64,000 nt of DNA from Azospirillum sp. TSH58 (GTDB lineage Bacteria > Pseudomonadota > Alphaproteobacteria > Azospirillales > Azospirillaceae), in NCBI RefSeq assembly GCF_003119115.1, contig NZ_CP022364.1, positions 2,618,001 to 2,682,000 of the forward strand, in the 5' to 3' direction. The first letter of the stretch is position 1. Each line of letters starts with the position of its first letter. Below the pieces are notes generated by a model, which was not told where the DNA came from, did no database searches, and saw only the letters and a list, made by a program, of their open reading frames with translations. A program made the translations under genes and the position numbers. This document shows positions 63,741 through 64,000 of this stretch, in pieces.

Positions 63741-64000
63741 GAGTAGGACGCCAAGTCGTGTTCTCTGGATCGAAAGAATCCGCAAAATCCGCCGAACGCA
63801 AAAGGCTGGCCGGTAACCCTCCTTCGTTTTCGAACGCCGCCGCACGCCGTCGGGCGATCGATCGGAAAAACAGCCTCAAGGCAGCGCAAGCACTCGACGC
63901 GCCTTCATTGTCTCAAATGTCTTCAAAATCCGCTCTTCCAGACATGGTCACACATGCCTTGGATTGCCGGAATTAAGCAACATTCCCGGCAATATTTCAT
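63741..64000. other. Window end, no supported gene
   Basis: About 260 nt of lower GC sequence. A 72-residue frame (63758-63976, plus) has no ribosome site and a non-coding-like composition. Any gene here lies beyond the window. Confidence 0.5.

Noticed and set aside
63758..63976. A 72-codon plus-strand frame at the window end.
   Set aside because: No ribosome site, Ser/Ala/Lys-rich random composition, and the gene would be cut by the window edge or absent.

Overview
The window is about 64 kb of GC-rich (visibly about two-thirds G+C), gene-dense chromosome from an alphaproteobacterium. Gene content and order point to Rhodospirillales, most plausibly Azospirillum or a close relative. The indications are the rluD-rpoH pair, hisZ-purA, tldD next to the ctaC-ctaD-ctaB-ctaG-ctaE-surf1 cytochrome aa3 oxidase cluster, IalB-like and DUF-type alphaproteobacterial proteins, and numerous large PAS-containing signalling proteins. 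The genus is an inference from gene content; no rRNA is present to settle it. I see no transposase, integrase, phage gene, plasmid origin or CRISPR array, so this reads as core chromosome.

Layout. 1-5.2 kb: RidA, a stand-alone elongation factor G, a TPR lipoprotein-like/secreted protein and a DegP-type periplasmic protease. 5.4-12.3 kb: an OmpR-type two-component pair directly downstream of the protease, then transporters (AI-2E family, a 14-TM drug exporter, a FetAB-like ABC exporter). 12.4-18.1 kb: two very large, translationally coupled sensory proteins on the minus strand (CheB-CheR-PAS fusion, then a PAS-PAS-PAS hybrid histidine kinase). 18.1-19.0 kb: an AT-richer spacer with one small orphan gene. 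19.1-26.8 kb: SppA peptidase, an AhpD-like protein, a receiver-Hpt protein, an IalB-like secreted protein, chorismate synthase, an unknown 387-residue protein and FabI. 26.8-38 kb: a YihY/BrkB membrane protein, a radical SAM/SPASM protein convergent with it and divergent from a sialidase-fold protein, SerC, TrkH, an unknown helical protein, HisZ and PurA.

38-45.5 kb: a membrane-anchored pseudokinase with a small membrane partner, heat-shock sigma factor RpoH, RluD, a small DUF6476-like protein, threonine aldolase, two identical tandem tRNA-Glu(CTC) genes and a methyltransferase. 45.6-52 kb: a secreted lytic transglycosylase with Sel1 repeats, an ECF sigma factor without an adjacent anti-sigma, a 54-residue DUF1328 protein, a repeat-containing secreted protein, a YjbH outer-membrane/exopolysaccharide protein and an ACT-domain regulator. 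52-63.6 kb: TldD, DUF3422, and the full aa3 oxidase structural and assembly operon, ending with SURF1 and an M32 carboxypeptidase.

Functional themes: (i) respiration - structural subunits ctaC/D/E plus heme O synthase, copper chaperone CtaG and SURF1 in one directional block, with a RegA/PrrA-like palindrome in its long leader; (ii) envelope stress and quality control - DegP with a two-component system, SppA, RpoH, an ECF sigma factor, lytic transglycosylase; (iii) multi-step phosphorelay signalling; (iv) single-enzyme housekeeping genes for amino acid, purine and fatty acid synthesis. The strongest candidate for something not well described is the pseudokinase/small membrane protein pair at 38.2-40.8 kb: the kinase fold is recognisable but the catalytic Asp of the HRD-type loop and the DFG Asp are both absent. 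GC-rich palindromic (REP/BIME-like) elements recur in seven intergenic places.
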